Positions 25,664-35,164 of a stretch of 64,000 nt of DNA are shown piece by piece (position 1 is the stretch's first letter; every line of letters starts with the position of its first letter). The translations under genes and the position numbers were made by a program. Where the stretch lies: assembly GCF_018388445.1 (NCBI RefSeq), contig NZ_CP074405.1, positions 3,038,001 to 3,102,000 on the forward strand. Direction: 5' to 3'. The notes beneath the pieces are model-generated. The model did no database searches. It was not told where the DNA came from and worked only from the letters and a program-made list of their open reading frames with translations. The stretch is from Cellulomonas wangleii (GTDB taxonomy: Bacteria > Actinomycetota > Actinomycetes > Actinomycetales > Cellulomonadaceae).

Positions 25664-26566
25664 ATGGCCGTGGGAGACGTGGTCCTGGGGACCAACCAGT
25701 ACGGGAAGGCCGAGGTGCGGCTCGTGCGCGTCACGCGCGACACCGCGGTGCACGAGATCGAGGACCTCACGGTCACCACGCAGCTGCGCGGCGACTTCAC
25801 CGCCTGCCACACCACCGGCGACAACGCCCACGTCGTGGCCACGGACACGCAGAAGAACACCGTGTACGCGTTCGCGAAGGAGCACGGCGTCGGCTCCCCC
25901 GAGCAGTTCCTGCTGCGGCTGGGTCGGCACTTCGTCCAGGAGTTCGCGCAGGTCACCGGCGGACGGTTCGCCGCCGACGTGCACGCCTGGGACCGCATCG
26001 CGGTCGACGGTGAGCCGCACGACCACGCGTTCGTCCGCACGGGGCGCGAGACCCGGCGCACCGTCGTGCAGCTGGGCGGCGACGGGGCGCACGTCGTCTC
26101 CGGGTTCACGGGGGCCACGGTGCTCAAGACGACGGGCTCGGAGTTCTGGGGCTTCCCCCGCGACCGGTACACCACGCTCGGGGAGACGAAGGACCGCGTG
26201 CTGGCGACGTCGGTGACCGCCTGGTGGCGGTGGCGGACCGCGGACGTGGACTTCGAGACCCGCTACCCGATCGTGCGCGACCTGCTGCTCTCGACCTTCG
26301 CGCAGGTGCACTCCCTCGCGCTGCAGCACACCATCTTCGAGATGGGCCGCGCCGTCCTCGAGGCGTGCGACGACGTGGCCGAGGTGCGGCTGTCGTGCCC
26401 CAACAAGCACCACTTCCTGGTCGACCTCGAGCCGTTCGGGCTGGAGAACGACAACGAGGTGTTCTACGCCGCCGACCGCCCGTACGGACTGATCGAGGCG
26501 GCCGTGCACCGCGAGGGCGACGCCCCGGTGCCGCACGTGTGGGCCTGCGTCCCCGGGTTCGTCTGA
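25664..26566 (+). CDS. Urate oxidase (uricase)
   Basis: A 300-residue cofactor-free uricase of normal length. The Lys-Thr catalytic dyad is visible as Lys15 in NQYGKAEVRL and Thr60 in VVATDTQKNTVYAF, and the conserved SCPNKHHFLVDL lies near the C-terminus. It converts urate, oxygen and water to 5-hydroxyisourate and H2O2. The order uraD-uraH-uricase with close or overlapping starts places the three steps from urate to allantoin in one transcript. No catalase is nearby. Confidence 0.96.
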   Translation: MAVGDVVLGTNQYGKAEVRLVRVTRDTAVHEIEDLTVTTQLRGDFTACHTTGDNAHVVATDTQKNTVYAFAKEHGVGSPEQFLLRLGRHFVQEFAQVTGGRFAADVHAWDRIAVDGEPHDHAFVRTGRETRRTVVQLGGDGAHVVSGFTGATVLKTTGSEFWGFPRDRYTTLGETKDRVLATSVTAWWRWRTADVDFETRYPIVRDLLLSTFAQVHSLALQHTIFEMGRAVLEACDDVAEVRLSCPNKHHFLVDLEPFGLENDNEVFYAADRPYGLIEAAVHREGDAPVPHVWACVPGFV

Positions 26567-26576
26567 GGGCCGCGCC

Positions 26577-27998
26577 GTGACGACCACCGCACCCGACGAC
26601 GACACGCGTCCCGCGACGCCGGGGCCCGGCACCGCCGTCCGCCTGGCCGCACCCGCCCCCGGCGACCTCGTCGCCGGCGTCCGCGGCCGCCAGGTCCTCG
26701 TGGACGGGACCCTGCGCGCCGCGACCCTGCACGTCGCGGACGGCCGCATCACAGCGGTCGACGCGTACGACGCCCCGGTCGACGGGCCCGTGCTCACGGC
26801 CCCGGACCACGCCTACGTGCTGCCGGGCGTGGTGGACACGCACGTGCACGTCAACGAGCCGGGCCGCACGGCGTGGGAGGGGTTCGCCACGGCGACGCGC
26901 GCCGCGGCGCTGGGCGGTGTCACGACCCTCGTGGACATGCCGCTCAACAGCATCCCGCCCACCACCACGACGTCCGGCCTGGCCGCCAAGCGGTGCGCGG
27001 CGACGGGCCAGCTCTCGGTCGACGTGGCGCTGTGGGGCGGTGCGGTGCCCGGCAACCTGGACGACCTGCGCCCCCTGTGGGACGCGGGCGTGATGGGCTT
27101 CAAGTGCTTCCTGTCACCGTCGGGCGTCGACGAGTTCCCGCCCCTGGGACCGGCGGCGTTCGACGCCGCGCTGCGGACCGTCGCGGCGTTCGACGGGCTC
27201 GTCATCGTCCACGCCGAGGACCCGGCGGTGCTGGCGGACGCCCCCGTGCGCCCCGGCGGTGCCTACCGGGACTTCCTCGCGTCACGCCCGCACGAGGCGG
27301 AGACCGCCGCGATCGCGCGGGTCGTCGCGGGCGCCCGGACGACCGGCTGCCGCGTGCACGTGCTGCACCTGTCGAGCGCCCGCGCGCTGGACCTGCTCGC
27401 CGACGCCCGCGCCGAGGGGCTGCCCGTGACCGTGGAGACGTGCCCGCACTACCTGACGTTCGACGCCGAGGCGATCCCCGACGCGTCGCCGGCGCACAAG
27501 TGCTGCCCGCCGATCCGTGACGCCGGCAACCGGGAGGCCCTGTGGGACGGCCTGCTCGACGGGATCATCGACGTGGTCGTCACGGACCACTCCCCCGCGA
27601 CGGCGCAGGAGAAGCTGCGTGGTGACGGGGACCTGCAGCAGGCGTGGGGCGGGGTCGCCGGGCTGCAGGTCGGCTTCCAGGCGGTCGCCCACGGCGCCGC
27701 GGCCCGGGGCATCGACGTCGCCCGTGTCAGCGGCTGGATGGCCACGGGGACCGCGGACCTCGTCGGGCTGCCCCACAAGGGCCGCCTCGCACCGGGTGCC
27801 GATGCGGACGTCCTCGTGCTCGACCCGCGGGTCCCGCTGCACGTGGACGCGCACGCGCTGGCCCACCGCAACCCCATCAGCGCGTACGACGGGGTCGAGC
27901 TCTCCGCATCGGTCACGGGCACGGTCCTGCGCGGGCGCGTCGTGGTGCGCGACGGGGCGGTGACCGCGGGCACGGGCCGCCTCCTGGGGCGTCCGTGA
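26577..27998 (+). CDS. allB: Allantoinase
   Basis: A 473-residue amidohydrolase opening allantoin to allantoate. The binuclear metal site is seen in DTHVHVNEPG (His89, His91), the bridging carbamylated Lys176 in GFKCFLS, a His in VLHLSSA and the Asp in VTDHSP. It has an N-terminal extension of about 30 residues rich in Pro and Thr. The GTG start is 10 bases after the uricase stop. It completes the four-gene operon that starts at uraD. Confidence 0.93.
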   Translation: MTTTAPDDDTRPATPGPGTAVRLAAPAPGDLVAGVRGRQVLVDGTLRAATLHVADGRITAVDAYDAPVDGPVLTAPDHAYVLPGVVDTHVHVNEPGRTAWEGFATATRAAALGGVTTLVDMPLNSIPPTTTTSGLAAKRCAATGQLSVDVALWGGAVPGNLDDLRPLWDAGVMGFKCFLSPSGVDEFPPLGPAAFDAALRTVAAFDGLVIVHAEDPAVLADAPVRPGGAYRDFLASRPHEAETAAIARVVAGARTTGCRVHVLHLSSARALDLLADARAEGLPVTVETCPHYLTFDAEAIPDASPAHKCCPPIRDAGNREALWDGLLDGIIDVVVTDHSPATAQEKLRGDGDLQQAWGGVAGLQVGFQAVAHGAAARGIDVARVSGWMATGTADLVGLPHKGRLAPGADADVLVLDPRVPLHVDAHALAHRNPISAYDGVELSASVTGTVLRGRVVVRDGAVTAGTGRLLGRP

Positions 27999-28027
27999 CC
28001 CGCGGCGCACCTGGCCGAAACCTCGGT

Positions 28028-28048
28028 GAAACGGCCGTTTCGTAGCGT
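28028..28048 (+). promoter_or_regulatory. GAAA-N6-TTTC operator and -10 box for the aminotransferase operon
   Basis: The perfect palindrome GAAACGGCCGTTTC (28028-28041) is followed after one base by TAGCGT (28043-28048), then seven bases and the ATG. No Shine-Dalgarno sequence is present, so the mRNA is probably leaderless and the operator overlaps the -35 to -10 region. Confidence 0.7.
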
Positions 28049-28055
28049 GCCGCCC

Positions 28056-29264
28056 ATGACCCTGAACCCCCCGCACCGCCTGCTCATGGGGCCGGGCCCG
28101 ATCAGCGCCGACCCGCGCGTGCTGCGCGCGATGTCCGCCCCGCTGGTCGGGCAGTTCGACCCGGTGATGACGGGGTACATGAACGCCACGCAGGACCTCT
28201 ACCGTGAGGTGTTCCGCACCGCCAACGACGCGACGCTGCTGGTCGACGGCACGGCCCGCGCGGCGATCGAGGCGGCGGTCGTGTCGCTCGTCGAGCCCGG
28301 CGACCGTGTGCTCGTCCCGGTGTTCGGGCGGTTCGGCCACCTGCTGGTGGAGATCGCCCGGCGTGCGGGGGCGGTCGTCGAGACGGTCGAGGCCCCGTGG
28401 GGCCAGGTCGTCGACCCGCAGCGCATCGCCGACGCCGTGCGCGCCCACCGACCACGCCTCGTCGCGGTCGTCCACGGAGACACCTCCACGACGATGCGTC
28501 AGCCGTTGGCCGACCTCGGCGCGGTGTGCGCCGAGCACGACGCGCTGCTGTACGTCGACGCGACCGCGTCCCTGGGCGGCAACGACCTGCGCACGGACGA
28601 CTGGGGCCTCGACGTCGTCACGGCCGGCCTGCAGAAGTGCCTGGGCGGACCGTCGGGCAGTGCACCGGCCACGCTGTCGGAGCGGGCGCGTGACGCCGTG
28701 CGTGCGCGCCGGCACGTCGAGGAGGGCCTGCGCACCGACGACGACGAGCCGCGCGGCACCGTCATCGGCTCGAACTACCTCGACCTCGCGCAGCTCCTCG
28801 ACTACTGGGGCCCGCGCCGCCTCAACCACCACACCGAGGCCACCTCGATGCTGTACGCCGCGCACGAGTGCGCGCGCATCCTCGTCGAGGACGGGCTCGA
28901 CGCGACGATCGAGCGCCACCGCGTCGCCGGGGCGGCGATGCTGGCCGGCGTGCAGGGCCTCGGGCTCGGCGTGTTCGGCGACGTCGCGCACCGGATGCAC
29001 AACGTCGTCGCCGTGGAGGTCCCGCAGGGCGTCGTCGCCGACGCGGTGCGCGCCTCGATGCTCGACGACTTCGCGATCGAGATCGGCACGTCCTTCGGCC
29101 CGCTGCACGGGCGGGTGTGGCGCATCGGGACCATGGGCGTCAACGCGCGCAAGGACGCCGTGCTGACGACGCTCGCCGCGCTCGAGCACGTGCTGCGCGC
29201 GCAGGGCGTGGCCGTCCCGACGGGTGGCGGCGTGACCGCTGCGCAGGAGGTGTACGCCGCGTGA
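28056..29264 (+). CDS. Ureidoglycine-glyoxylate-type aminotransferase (PucG-like)
   Basis: A 402-residue class V PLP aminotransferase. It begins LLMGPGPISADPRVLRAM, has the pyridine-ring Asp in LLYVDATASLGGND and the PLP lysine in TAGLQKCLGG (Lys194). The closest well-known families are serine/alanine-glyoxylate transaminases and PucG, which turns ureidoglycine and glyoxylate into oxalurate and glycine. Placement before allantoate amidohydrolase favours the PucG function. The start is an ATG eight bases after a TAGCGT -10 box. Confidence 0.82.
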   Translation: MTLNPPHRLLMGPGPISADPRVLRAMSAPLVGQFDPVMTGYMNATQDLYREVFRTANDATLLVDGTARAAIEAAVVSLVEPGDRVLVPVFGRFGHLLVEIARRAGAVVETVEAPWGQVVDPQRIADAVRAHRPRLVAVVHGDTSTTMRQPLADLGAVCAEHDALLYVDATASLGGNDLRTDDWGLDVVTAGLQKCLGGPSGSAPATLSERARDAVRARRHVEEGLRTDDDEPRGTVIGSNYLDLAQLLDYWGPRRLNHHTEATSMLYAAHECARILVEDGLDATIERHRVAGAAMLAGVQGLGLGVFGDVAHRMHNVVAVEVPQGVVADAVRASMLDDFAIEIGTSFGPLHGRVWRIGTMGVNARKDAVLTTLAALEHVLRAQGVAVPTGGGVTAAQEVYAA

Positions 29265-30565
29265 CGTCCGCCGCCGAGGTGCTGCGCCGCTGCGACGCGC
29301 TCGCCGCGTGCAGCGAGCACGCGGAGCACCTGGACCGCGCGCACCTGACGCCCGCGCTCGCCGCGGCGCAGCGCCTGGTCGAGGGCTGGATGGCCGCGGC
29401 CGGGCTGCGCACGTGGCGGGACCAGGCCGGCAACCTGTGCGGACGCGCCGAGGGCCGCGAGCCGGGCCTGCCGGCGCTGCTGCTCGGCTCGCACCTCGAC
29501 ACGGTGCCCGACGCGGGCAGGTACGACGGCATGCTCGGCGTCCTGCTGGCCGTCGCCGCCGCCGAGCGGCTGCGCGACGAGGTCCCGGCGTGGCCGTGCG
29601 CGCTGGAGGTCGTCGGGTTCACCGACGAGGAGGGCGCACGCTTCGGCACCGCGCTGCTGGGGTCCCGCGCGCTCGCCGGCACCTGGGACGACGCGTGGTG
29701 GGCGCTGCGCGACGCGCACGGCACGACGCTCGAGCAGGCCGCCCGGGACTTCGGGCTCGACCCGGCGCTGGTCGGCACGGCCGCGCGTCGGCCCGACGAG
29801 CTGGTGGCCTACCTCGAGGCGCACATCGAGCAGGGCCCGCTGCTGGAGGAGGCGGACCGCTCGCTGGGCGTGGTCACGACCATCGCGGGTGCGCAGCGGT
29901 TCCGCGTCGAGGTCGTCGGGGAGGCACGGCACGCGGGTGGGACGCCGTACCCGCGGCGACGCGACGCCCTCGTCGGGGCCGCCGAGGCGATCGTGCTGAT
30001 CGAGCGGACGGTGCGCGACTCGGGGGCGATCGCGACGGTCGGGCAGGTCGCCGTGGAGCCCGGCGCCGTCAACGTCATCCCCGGCCGCGCCGTGTTCTCC
30101 GTCGACCTGCGGGCCGCGACCGACGGCGAGCGCGACGCGATGCGCGCCACCCTGCTGGCCGGGATCGCCGACGTCTGCGCGGCACGCGGGCTGACGATGC
30201 GCGTGACCGACCTGTACGAGGCCCCCGCCACCCCGTGCGCCGCCTGGTTGCGCGACGCCCTGCGCGACGGCATCGCGACGAGCGGTGACACCGACCCGCT
30301 CGACGTGTGGAGCCGGGCGGGGCACGACGGGATGGCCGTGTCCGCCGTGACCGACGTCGGCATGCTGTTCCTGCGCTGCGGCGACGGCATCAGCCACCAC
30401 CCCGACGAGTCGGTGCGCGAGGTCGACGTCGCCGCAGGGCTGGACGCGCTGACGGCAGCGGCACGGACCGTCGCGGCACGGACCGACGCAGCAGTCGCCC
30501 ACGCCGCAGCGGCCGCCGCCGCCGTCCCCGATGCCGCAGTGGCCGACGCGGAGGCACGCGCGTGA
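29261..30565 (+). CDS. allC: Allantoate amidohydrolase
   Basis: A 434-residue M20-family hydrolase that removes ammonia and CO2 from allantoate to give ureidoglycine. Metal ligands appear in LLGSHLDTVPDAGRYDGMLG and GFTDEEGARFG; the dimer/substrate region has GAQRFRVEVVGEARHAGGTP. N-carbamoyl-amino-acid hydrolases are close relatives, but the setting supports AllC. The C-terminus has an Ala-rich tail of about 30 residues. The GTG overlaps the aminotransferase stop, and GGAGG lies ten bases before it. Confidence 0.9.
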   Translation: MTSAAEVLRRCDALAACSEHAEHLDRAHLTPALAAAQRLVEGWMAAAGLRTWRDQAGNLCGRAEGREPGLPALLLGSHLDTVPDAGRYDGMLGVLLAVAAAERLRDEVPAWPCALEVVGFTDEEGARFGTALLGSRALAGTWDDAWWALRDAHGTTLEQAARDFGLDPALVGTAARRPDELVAYLEAHIEQGPLLEEADRSLGVVTTIAGAQRFRVEVVGEARHAGGTPYPRRRDALVGAAEAIVLIERTVRDSGAIATVGQVAVEPGAVNVIPGRAVFSVDLRAATDGERDAMRATLLAGIADVCAARGLTMRVTDLYEAPATPCAAWLRDALRDGIATSGDTDPLDVWSRAGHDGMAVSAVTDVGMLFLRCGDGISHHPDESVREVDVAAGLDALTAAARTVAARTDAAVAHAAAAAAAVPDAAVADAEARA

Positions 30566-31464
30566 CGACCACGGTCCCCGCCGTCACACCGGCACTGACC
30601 GCACCCTCCGCACCGACCGCACCCCCCGTCCCGGACCTCGACGGTCTGCGCCTCGACGAGCGCGTCGTCGCCCGCTACGCGGACCTGCCACCCCAGGAGC
30701 GCAAGGGCGCCGACGTGCTGCTCGAGCACTTCGGCGACCTCGCGACGTACTCGGCCGCCGAGCTCGCGACCCTCGCGGGGGTCTCGAAGGCGACCATGAG
30801 CCGCCTGTTCCGCAGCCTGGGCTTCGACGACTTCACGCAGGTCCGCGACCACCTGCGGCGCCTGCGCGGCCACGGCCTGCCGGTGACGCTCGGCGCCACG
30901 CCGGACCTCGACGCGCACGCCGACGCCGAGAGCGCCGCCGTGCGCGTGGCCGCGGCGAGCCTCGCGGTGCACGTGGACGCGGTCGCCGACCTCCTCGCGC
31001 ACGCGCCGCGCGTCGTCGTCGTGGGCCTGCGCAACAGCTACCCCGTCGCGCTGCACCTGCGTCAGCAGCTCACGCAGGTGCGCCCGCACGTCACTCTGCT
31101 CCCGCAGCCCGGGCAGTCGTGGTCGGAGGACGTCGTCGACCTGTCCGGGCAGGACGCCGTCGTCCTGGTCGCGTTCCGCCGCCGTCCGCCGGGCGTGCGC
31201 GCGCTCGCCGAGCGACTGCACGCCGCGGGCACGCCCGTCGTCCTGCTGGCCGACCCCACCGCGCGTGCCCTGGCGGCCCACGCGACGTGGTGGCTGGAGT
31301 GTCCGGTGCAGGCCCGCGGTGCGTTCGACTCGTACGCGGCCGCGTCGTCCGTCGTCGCCGCGCTCGCCGACGCGGTCCTGGCCCGGCGCGGACGCACGGG
31401 TGAGCAGCGCGTCGCCGCGATCGACTCGGCGTACCGCACGCTCGGAGAGGTCGAGGCACGCTGA
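30562..31464 (+). CDS. MurR/RpiR family transcriptional regulator
   Basis: A 300-residue regulator. An N-terminal RpiR helix-turn-helix (about 35-105: LPPQERKGADVLLEHFGDLA, AELATLAGVSKATMSRLFRS) is joined to a SIS domain (about 125-265: VVVVGLRNSYPVALHLRQQL, DAVVLVAFRRRPPG) that normally binds a phosphosugar. It lies inside the purine operon, overlapping genes on both sides. It is the only transcription factor in the 22-kb purine block and so the best candidate for binding GAAA-N6-TTTC. A SIS-domain regulator for purine breakdown would be unusual; the ligand is unknown. Confidence 0.88.
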   Translation: MTTTVPAVTPALTAPSAPTAPPVPDLDGLRLDERVVARYADLPPQERKGADVLLEHFGDLATYSAAELATLAGVSKATMSRLFRSLGFDDFTQVRDHLRRLRGHGLPVTLGATPDLDAHADAESAAVRVAAASLAVHVDAVADLLAHAPRVVVVGLRNSYPVALHLRQQLTQVRPHVTLLPQPGQSWSEDVVDLSGQDAVVLVAFRRRPPGVRALAERLHAAGTPVVLLADPTARALAAHATWWLECPVQARGAFDSYAAASSVVAALADAVLARRGRTGEQRVAAIDSAYRTLGEVEAR

Positions 31465-32261
31465 TGGACCTCGCCGTGGAGTCCCTGCGGGCCGCCCGCA
31501 CGCGTGCCGACCTGCGCCTGGCGCCCGGTGAGCGCCTGCTCGCCGGCGGCACCTGGCTGTTCTCCGAGCCGCAGCCGGGGGTCACCGGCCTCGTCGACCT
31601 GACGACGCTCGGATGGGAGCCGCTGGAGCGCACCGCCGACGGCCTGCGCGTCGCCGCGACGTGCACGGTCGAGCAGCTCGCCGCGCACGTGCCCGACCCC
31701 GCGTGGGCCGCGTGGCCGCTCGTCGGTGCCTGCGCGGACGCCCTGCTGATGTCGTTCAAGGTCCAGGGGCAGGCCACGGTCGGCGGCAACGTCGCGATGG
31801 CGCTGCCCGCCGGTGCCATGACGGCGCTGCTGGTGGCCCTCGACGCGGTCGCCGTGGTCTGGACGCCGGACGGTGGTGAGCGCCGCGAGGCGGTCGCCGA
31901 CCTCGTCGTCGGGCCCGGCCGCACGACGCTGACGCCCGGTGAGGTGCTGCGCGCGTTCGACGTTCCCGGGCACGCGCTCCGGGCGCGGACGGCGGTGCGG
32001 CAGGTGTCCTTGACCGCCGTCGGCCGCTCGGCCTCGCTGGTCGTCGCGCGGCGGGACACCGACGGCACCGTGACGCTCACCGTGACGGCCGCGACGCCGC
32101 GCCCGGTCCAGCACCGGTTCGCCTCGCTGCCGACGTCGTCCCAGGTCAGCGGGGTACTGGCCGGCCTCGAGTGGTACGACGACGTGCACGGCGCCCCGGA
32201 CTGGCGGCGCGCCGTGACGACCCTGCTCGCGCACGAGGTCGTCGAGGAGGTGACCGCATGA
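31464..32261 (+). CDS. Xanthine dehydrogenase FAD-binding subunit
   Basis: A 265-residue FAD-binding PCMH-type subunit. It shows LLAGGTWLFSEPQPGVTGLVD at the FAD pyrophosphate loop and VQGQATVGGNVAMALPAGAM, the family's second FAD loop, followed by a CO dehydrogenase flavoprotein C-terminal domain. It passes electrons from the iron-sulfur clusters to NAD+ or another acceptor. The ATG overlaps the regulator's stop (TGATG). Slightly shorter than the usual 280-300 residues. Confidence 0.86.
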   Translation: MDLAVESLRAARTRADLRLAPGERLLAGGTWLFSEPQPGVTGLVDLTTLGWEPLERTADGLRVAATCTVEQLAAHVPDPAWAAWPLVGACADALLMSFKVQGQATVGGNVAMALPAGAMTALLVALDAVAVVWTPDGGERREAVADLVVGPGRTTLTPGEVLRAFDVPGHALRARTAVRQVSLTAVGRSASLVVARRDTDGTVTLTVTAATPRPVQHRFASLPTSSQVSGVLAGLEWYDDVHGAPDWRRAVTTLLAHEVVEEVTA

Positions 32262-35038
32262 GGGTCAACGGCCAGGACGTCACCGCGACGCCCGCACCGG
32301 GCCAGTGCCTGCGCACGTTCCTGCGCCAGGAGGGGCACGTCGCGGTGAAGAAGGGCTGCGACTCCGGGGACTGCGGCGCGTGCACCGTGCTCGTCGACGG
32401 GCAGGCGCGGCACTCGTGCCTCGTGCCGGCGGCCCGCGCGCTCGACTCCGAGGTCACGACGGCCGCCGGCCTCGGCACGCCCGACGCGCTGAGCCCCGTG
32501 CAGGAGGCGTTCGTCGAGGCCCAGGGCTTCCAGTGCGGGTTCTGCACGGCCGGCATGGTCGTCACCGCGACGGCGCTGGCCGACGACGCCGGCCACGTGC
32601 ACCTCGACGAGGACGGGCTGGTCCGCCGGTTCAAGGGCAACCTGTGCCGGTGCACGGGGTACCGGTCGGTGCGCGACGCGCTGGCGGGCAAGGCGAACGT
32701 CGTGCGCGACGGCGGGGTCGGGGACCCGGTGGCCGTGCCCGCGGGGCGGCGGATCGTGTGCGGGCGCGAGCCGTTCACGCTCGACGAGGTGCCGACCGGG
32801 CTGCTGCACCTGGCCGTGCTGGGCTCCCCGCACGTGCACGCGCGCATCGTCGCGATCGATACGAGCCGCGCCGAGGCGCTGCCGGGCGTGCACCTCGTGC
32901 TCACCCACCGCGACTCCCCCGACGTGCTCTTCTCGACCGGCCGCCATCAGCACCGCACGGACGACCCGGACGACACCCGCGTCCTCGACGACGTCGTGCG
33001 GTTCCACGGCCAGCGCGTCGCGGCGGTCGTCGCGGACTCGGTGGCGCTCGCCCGGGCGGCCTGCGCGCTGATCGACGTGGAGTACGAGCCGCTGCCCGCC
33101 GTCCTCGACCCGGAGGAGGCACGCCGCCCCGGGGCCCCGCTGGTGCACGGCGACAAGGACGCCGCGGCGTCGCGCATCGCCGACCCGGGCCGCAACGTGG
33201 TGGCCGCGAGCCACGGCGAGGTCGGCGACGTGGCGGCCGCGCTGGCGGCGTCGGCGCACGTGGTGCGGGGTACGTGGCGCACGGCCCGCGTGTCGCACAC
33301 GGCGCTGGAGACGCACGCGGCGGTGGGGTGGCTCGATGACGACGGCCGGCTCGTGGTCCGCACGAGCACGCAGGTCCCGTTCCTCGTGCGCGAGGAGCTG
33401 TGCCACGTGTTCGGGCTCGACCGCGAGCGCGTGCGGGTCGTCGCGGCACGCGTCGGCGGCGGGTTCGGGGGCAAGCAGGAGGTGCTCACCGAGGACCTCG
33501 TGACCCTCGCCGTGCTGCGCACCGGACGGCCCGTGCAGTACGAGATGACCCGCGAGGACGAGCTCGCGCTGGCGCCCTGCCGGCACCCGATGCGCGTCGA
33601 GGTCACGCTGGGCGCCGACGCCGACGGGCGGCTGACCGCGATGCACCTGGACGTCCTCTCGGACACCGGCGCGTACGGCAACCACGCGCCGGGCGTGCTG
33701 TTCCACGGCATCCACGAGTCGGTCGCGCAGTACCGGTGCCCGGCCAAGCGCGTGGACGCCGAGGCCGTATACACCCACCAGCTGCCGTCCGGTGCGTTCC
33801 GCGGGTACGGGCTGGGGCAGGTGATGTTCGGGCTGGAGTCCGCGGTCGACGAGCTGGCGCGCGAGGTGGGGATCGACCCGTTCGAGATGCGGCGGCGCAA
33901 CGTCGTGCGCCCCGGCGACGAGTTCCTCGTCAACCACGCCGACACGACGACGGACCTGGGGTACGGGCTGGTCGAGCCGGGCGACGACACCCCGTCCTAC
34001 GGGCTCACGCAGTGCCTCGACCTGGTCGAGGACGCGCTGGCGACGACGCGGGCGGGCGACACCGCACAGGTCCCCACGGGCGACCGGTGGCGCGTGGGCG
34101 AGGGCATGGCGGTCGCGATGATCGCGACCATCCCGCCGCGCGGTCACCACTCGACGGCGACCGTCTCGGTCGACGCGGACGGTCGCTACGAGGTCGCGGT
34201 CGGCACCGCCGAGTTCGGCAACGGCACGTCGACGGTGCACGTGCAGCTCGTCGCCACGGCCCTGGGCACCACGCCGGACCGGGTGCGGCTGCGGCAGTCG
34301 GACACCGACCGGGCCGGGTACGACACGGGCGCGTACGGGTCGACGGGGTCGGTCGTCGCGGGGCGCGCGGTCGCGCAGGCGGCGGCGCTGCTGCGCGAGG
34401 ATCTGGTGGCCGCGGCCTGCGGGATCCTCGAGGGCGCCGACGAGGCGGGGGCCGCGGCGGGTCGCGCACCCACGTCGCACGACGCCCCCGTCGTCGGACC
34501 GGACGGCGTGCGCGTCGGCGACCGGCTCGTGACGTTCGCCGAGCTGGGCCCACGATCCGCCGAGGGCTCGCACCACGGCAGCCCGCGGTCGGTCGCGTTC
34601 AACGTCCACGGGTTCCGCGTCGCCGTCGACACCGCGACGGGTACCGTGCGGATCCTGCAGTCGGTGCAGGCCGCCGACGCCGGCGTCGTGCTGAATCCCG
34701 AGCAGCTGCGCGGCCAGATCGAGGGCGGCGTCGCGCAGGGCATCGGCTCGGCCCTGCTGGAGGAGACGGTGCTGCGCGACGGGGTCGTGGTCACGCGCGC
34801 GCTGCGCGGCTACCGCGTCCCGCAGATGGCCGACGTCCCCCCGACCCGCGTCCTGCTCGCCCGCACCCGCGACGGCCTGGGCCCGCACGGGGCGAAGTCC
34901 ATGAGCGAGGCCCCGTACAACCCCGTCGCACCCGCGCTGGCCAACGCGGTCCGCGACGCCCTGGGCGTCCGCCCGCACGAGATCCCGATGACGAAGGACC
35001 GGGTCTGGCGGCTGGCGCAGGGGGCATCGGCGAGGTGA
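32258..35038 (+). CDS. Xanthine dehydrogenase, iron-sulfur and molybdopterin subunits fused
   Basis: A 926-residue fusion. Residues 1-150 hold both [2Fe-2S] clusters: CDSGDCGACTVLVDG for the plant-type cluster and CGFC with CRCTGY for the second. From about 165 to the end is the molybdenum domain, with GGGFGGKQEVLTED, QLPSGAFRGYGLGQ and the active-site Glu region AKSMSEAPYNPVAP. It hydroxylates hypoxanthine and xanthine to urate. Together with the separate FAD subunit this is an unusual split (FAD apart, FeS joined to Mo). ATG start with GAGGAGG upstream. Confidence 0.92.
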   Translation: MRVNGQDVTATPAPGQCLRTFLRQEGHVAVKKGCDSGDCGACTVLVDGQARHSCLVPAARALDSEVTTAAGLGTPDALSPVQEAFVEAQGFQCGFCTAGMVVTATALADDAGHVHLDEDGLVRRFKGNLCRCTGYRSVRDALAGKANVVRDGGVGDPVAVPAGRRIVCGREPFTLDEVPTGLLHLAVLGSPHVHARIVAIDTSRAEALPGVHLVLTHRDSPDVLFSTGRHQHRTDDPDDTRVLDDVVRFHGQRVAAVVADSVALARAACALIDVEYEPLPAVLDPEEARRPGAPLVHGDKDAAASRIADPGRNVVAASHGEVGDVAAALAASAHVVRGTWRTARVSHTALETHAAVGWLDDDGRLVVRTSTQVPFLVREELCHVFGLDRERVRVVAARVGGGFGGKQEVLTEDLVTLAVLRTGRPVQYEMTREDELALAPCRHPMRVEVTLGADADGRLTAMHLDVLSDTGAYGNHAPGVLFHGIHESVAQYRCPAKRVDAEAVYTHQLPSGAFRGYGLGQVMFGLESAVDELAREVGIDPFEMRRRNVVRPGDEFLVNHADTTTDLGYGLVEPGDDTPSYGLTQCLDLVEDALATTRAGDTAQVPTGDRWRVGEGMAVAMIATIPPRGHHSTATVSVDADGRYEVAVGTAEFGNGTSTVHVQLVATALGTTPDRVRLRQSDTDRAGYDTGAYGSTGSVVAGRAVAQAAALLREDLVAAACGILEGADEAGAAAGRAPTSHDAPVVGPDGVRVGDRLVTFAELGPRSAEGSHHGSPRSVAFNVHGFRVAVDTATGTVRILQSVQAADAGVVLNPEQLRGQIEGGVAQGIGSALLEETVLRDGVVVTRALRGYRVPQMADVPPTRVLLARTRDGLGPHGAKSMSEAPYNPVAPALANAVRDALGVRPHEIPMTKDRVWRLAQGASAR

Positions 35039-35164
35039 GCCCCATCGGCGAGCCGGTGCGCTGAGGTCCACCCGACCTGGGCAAGGCGACTAGTTGCCAA
35101 TCCATCCCATGATGATCGGGACACAGTCGGCAGCTCCGTGGTAGACGTGGCAACGTCCCAAGTC

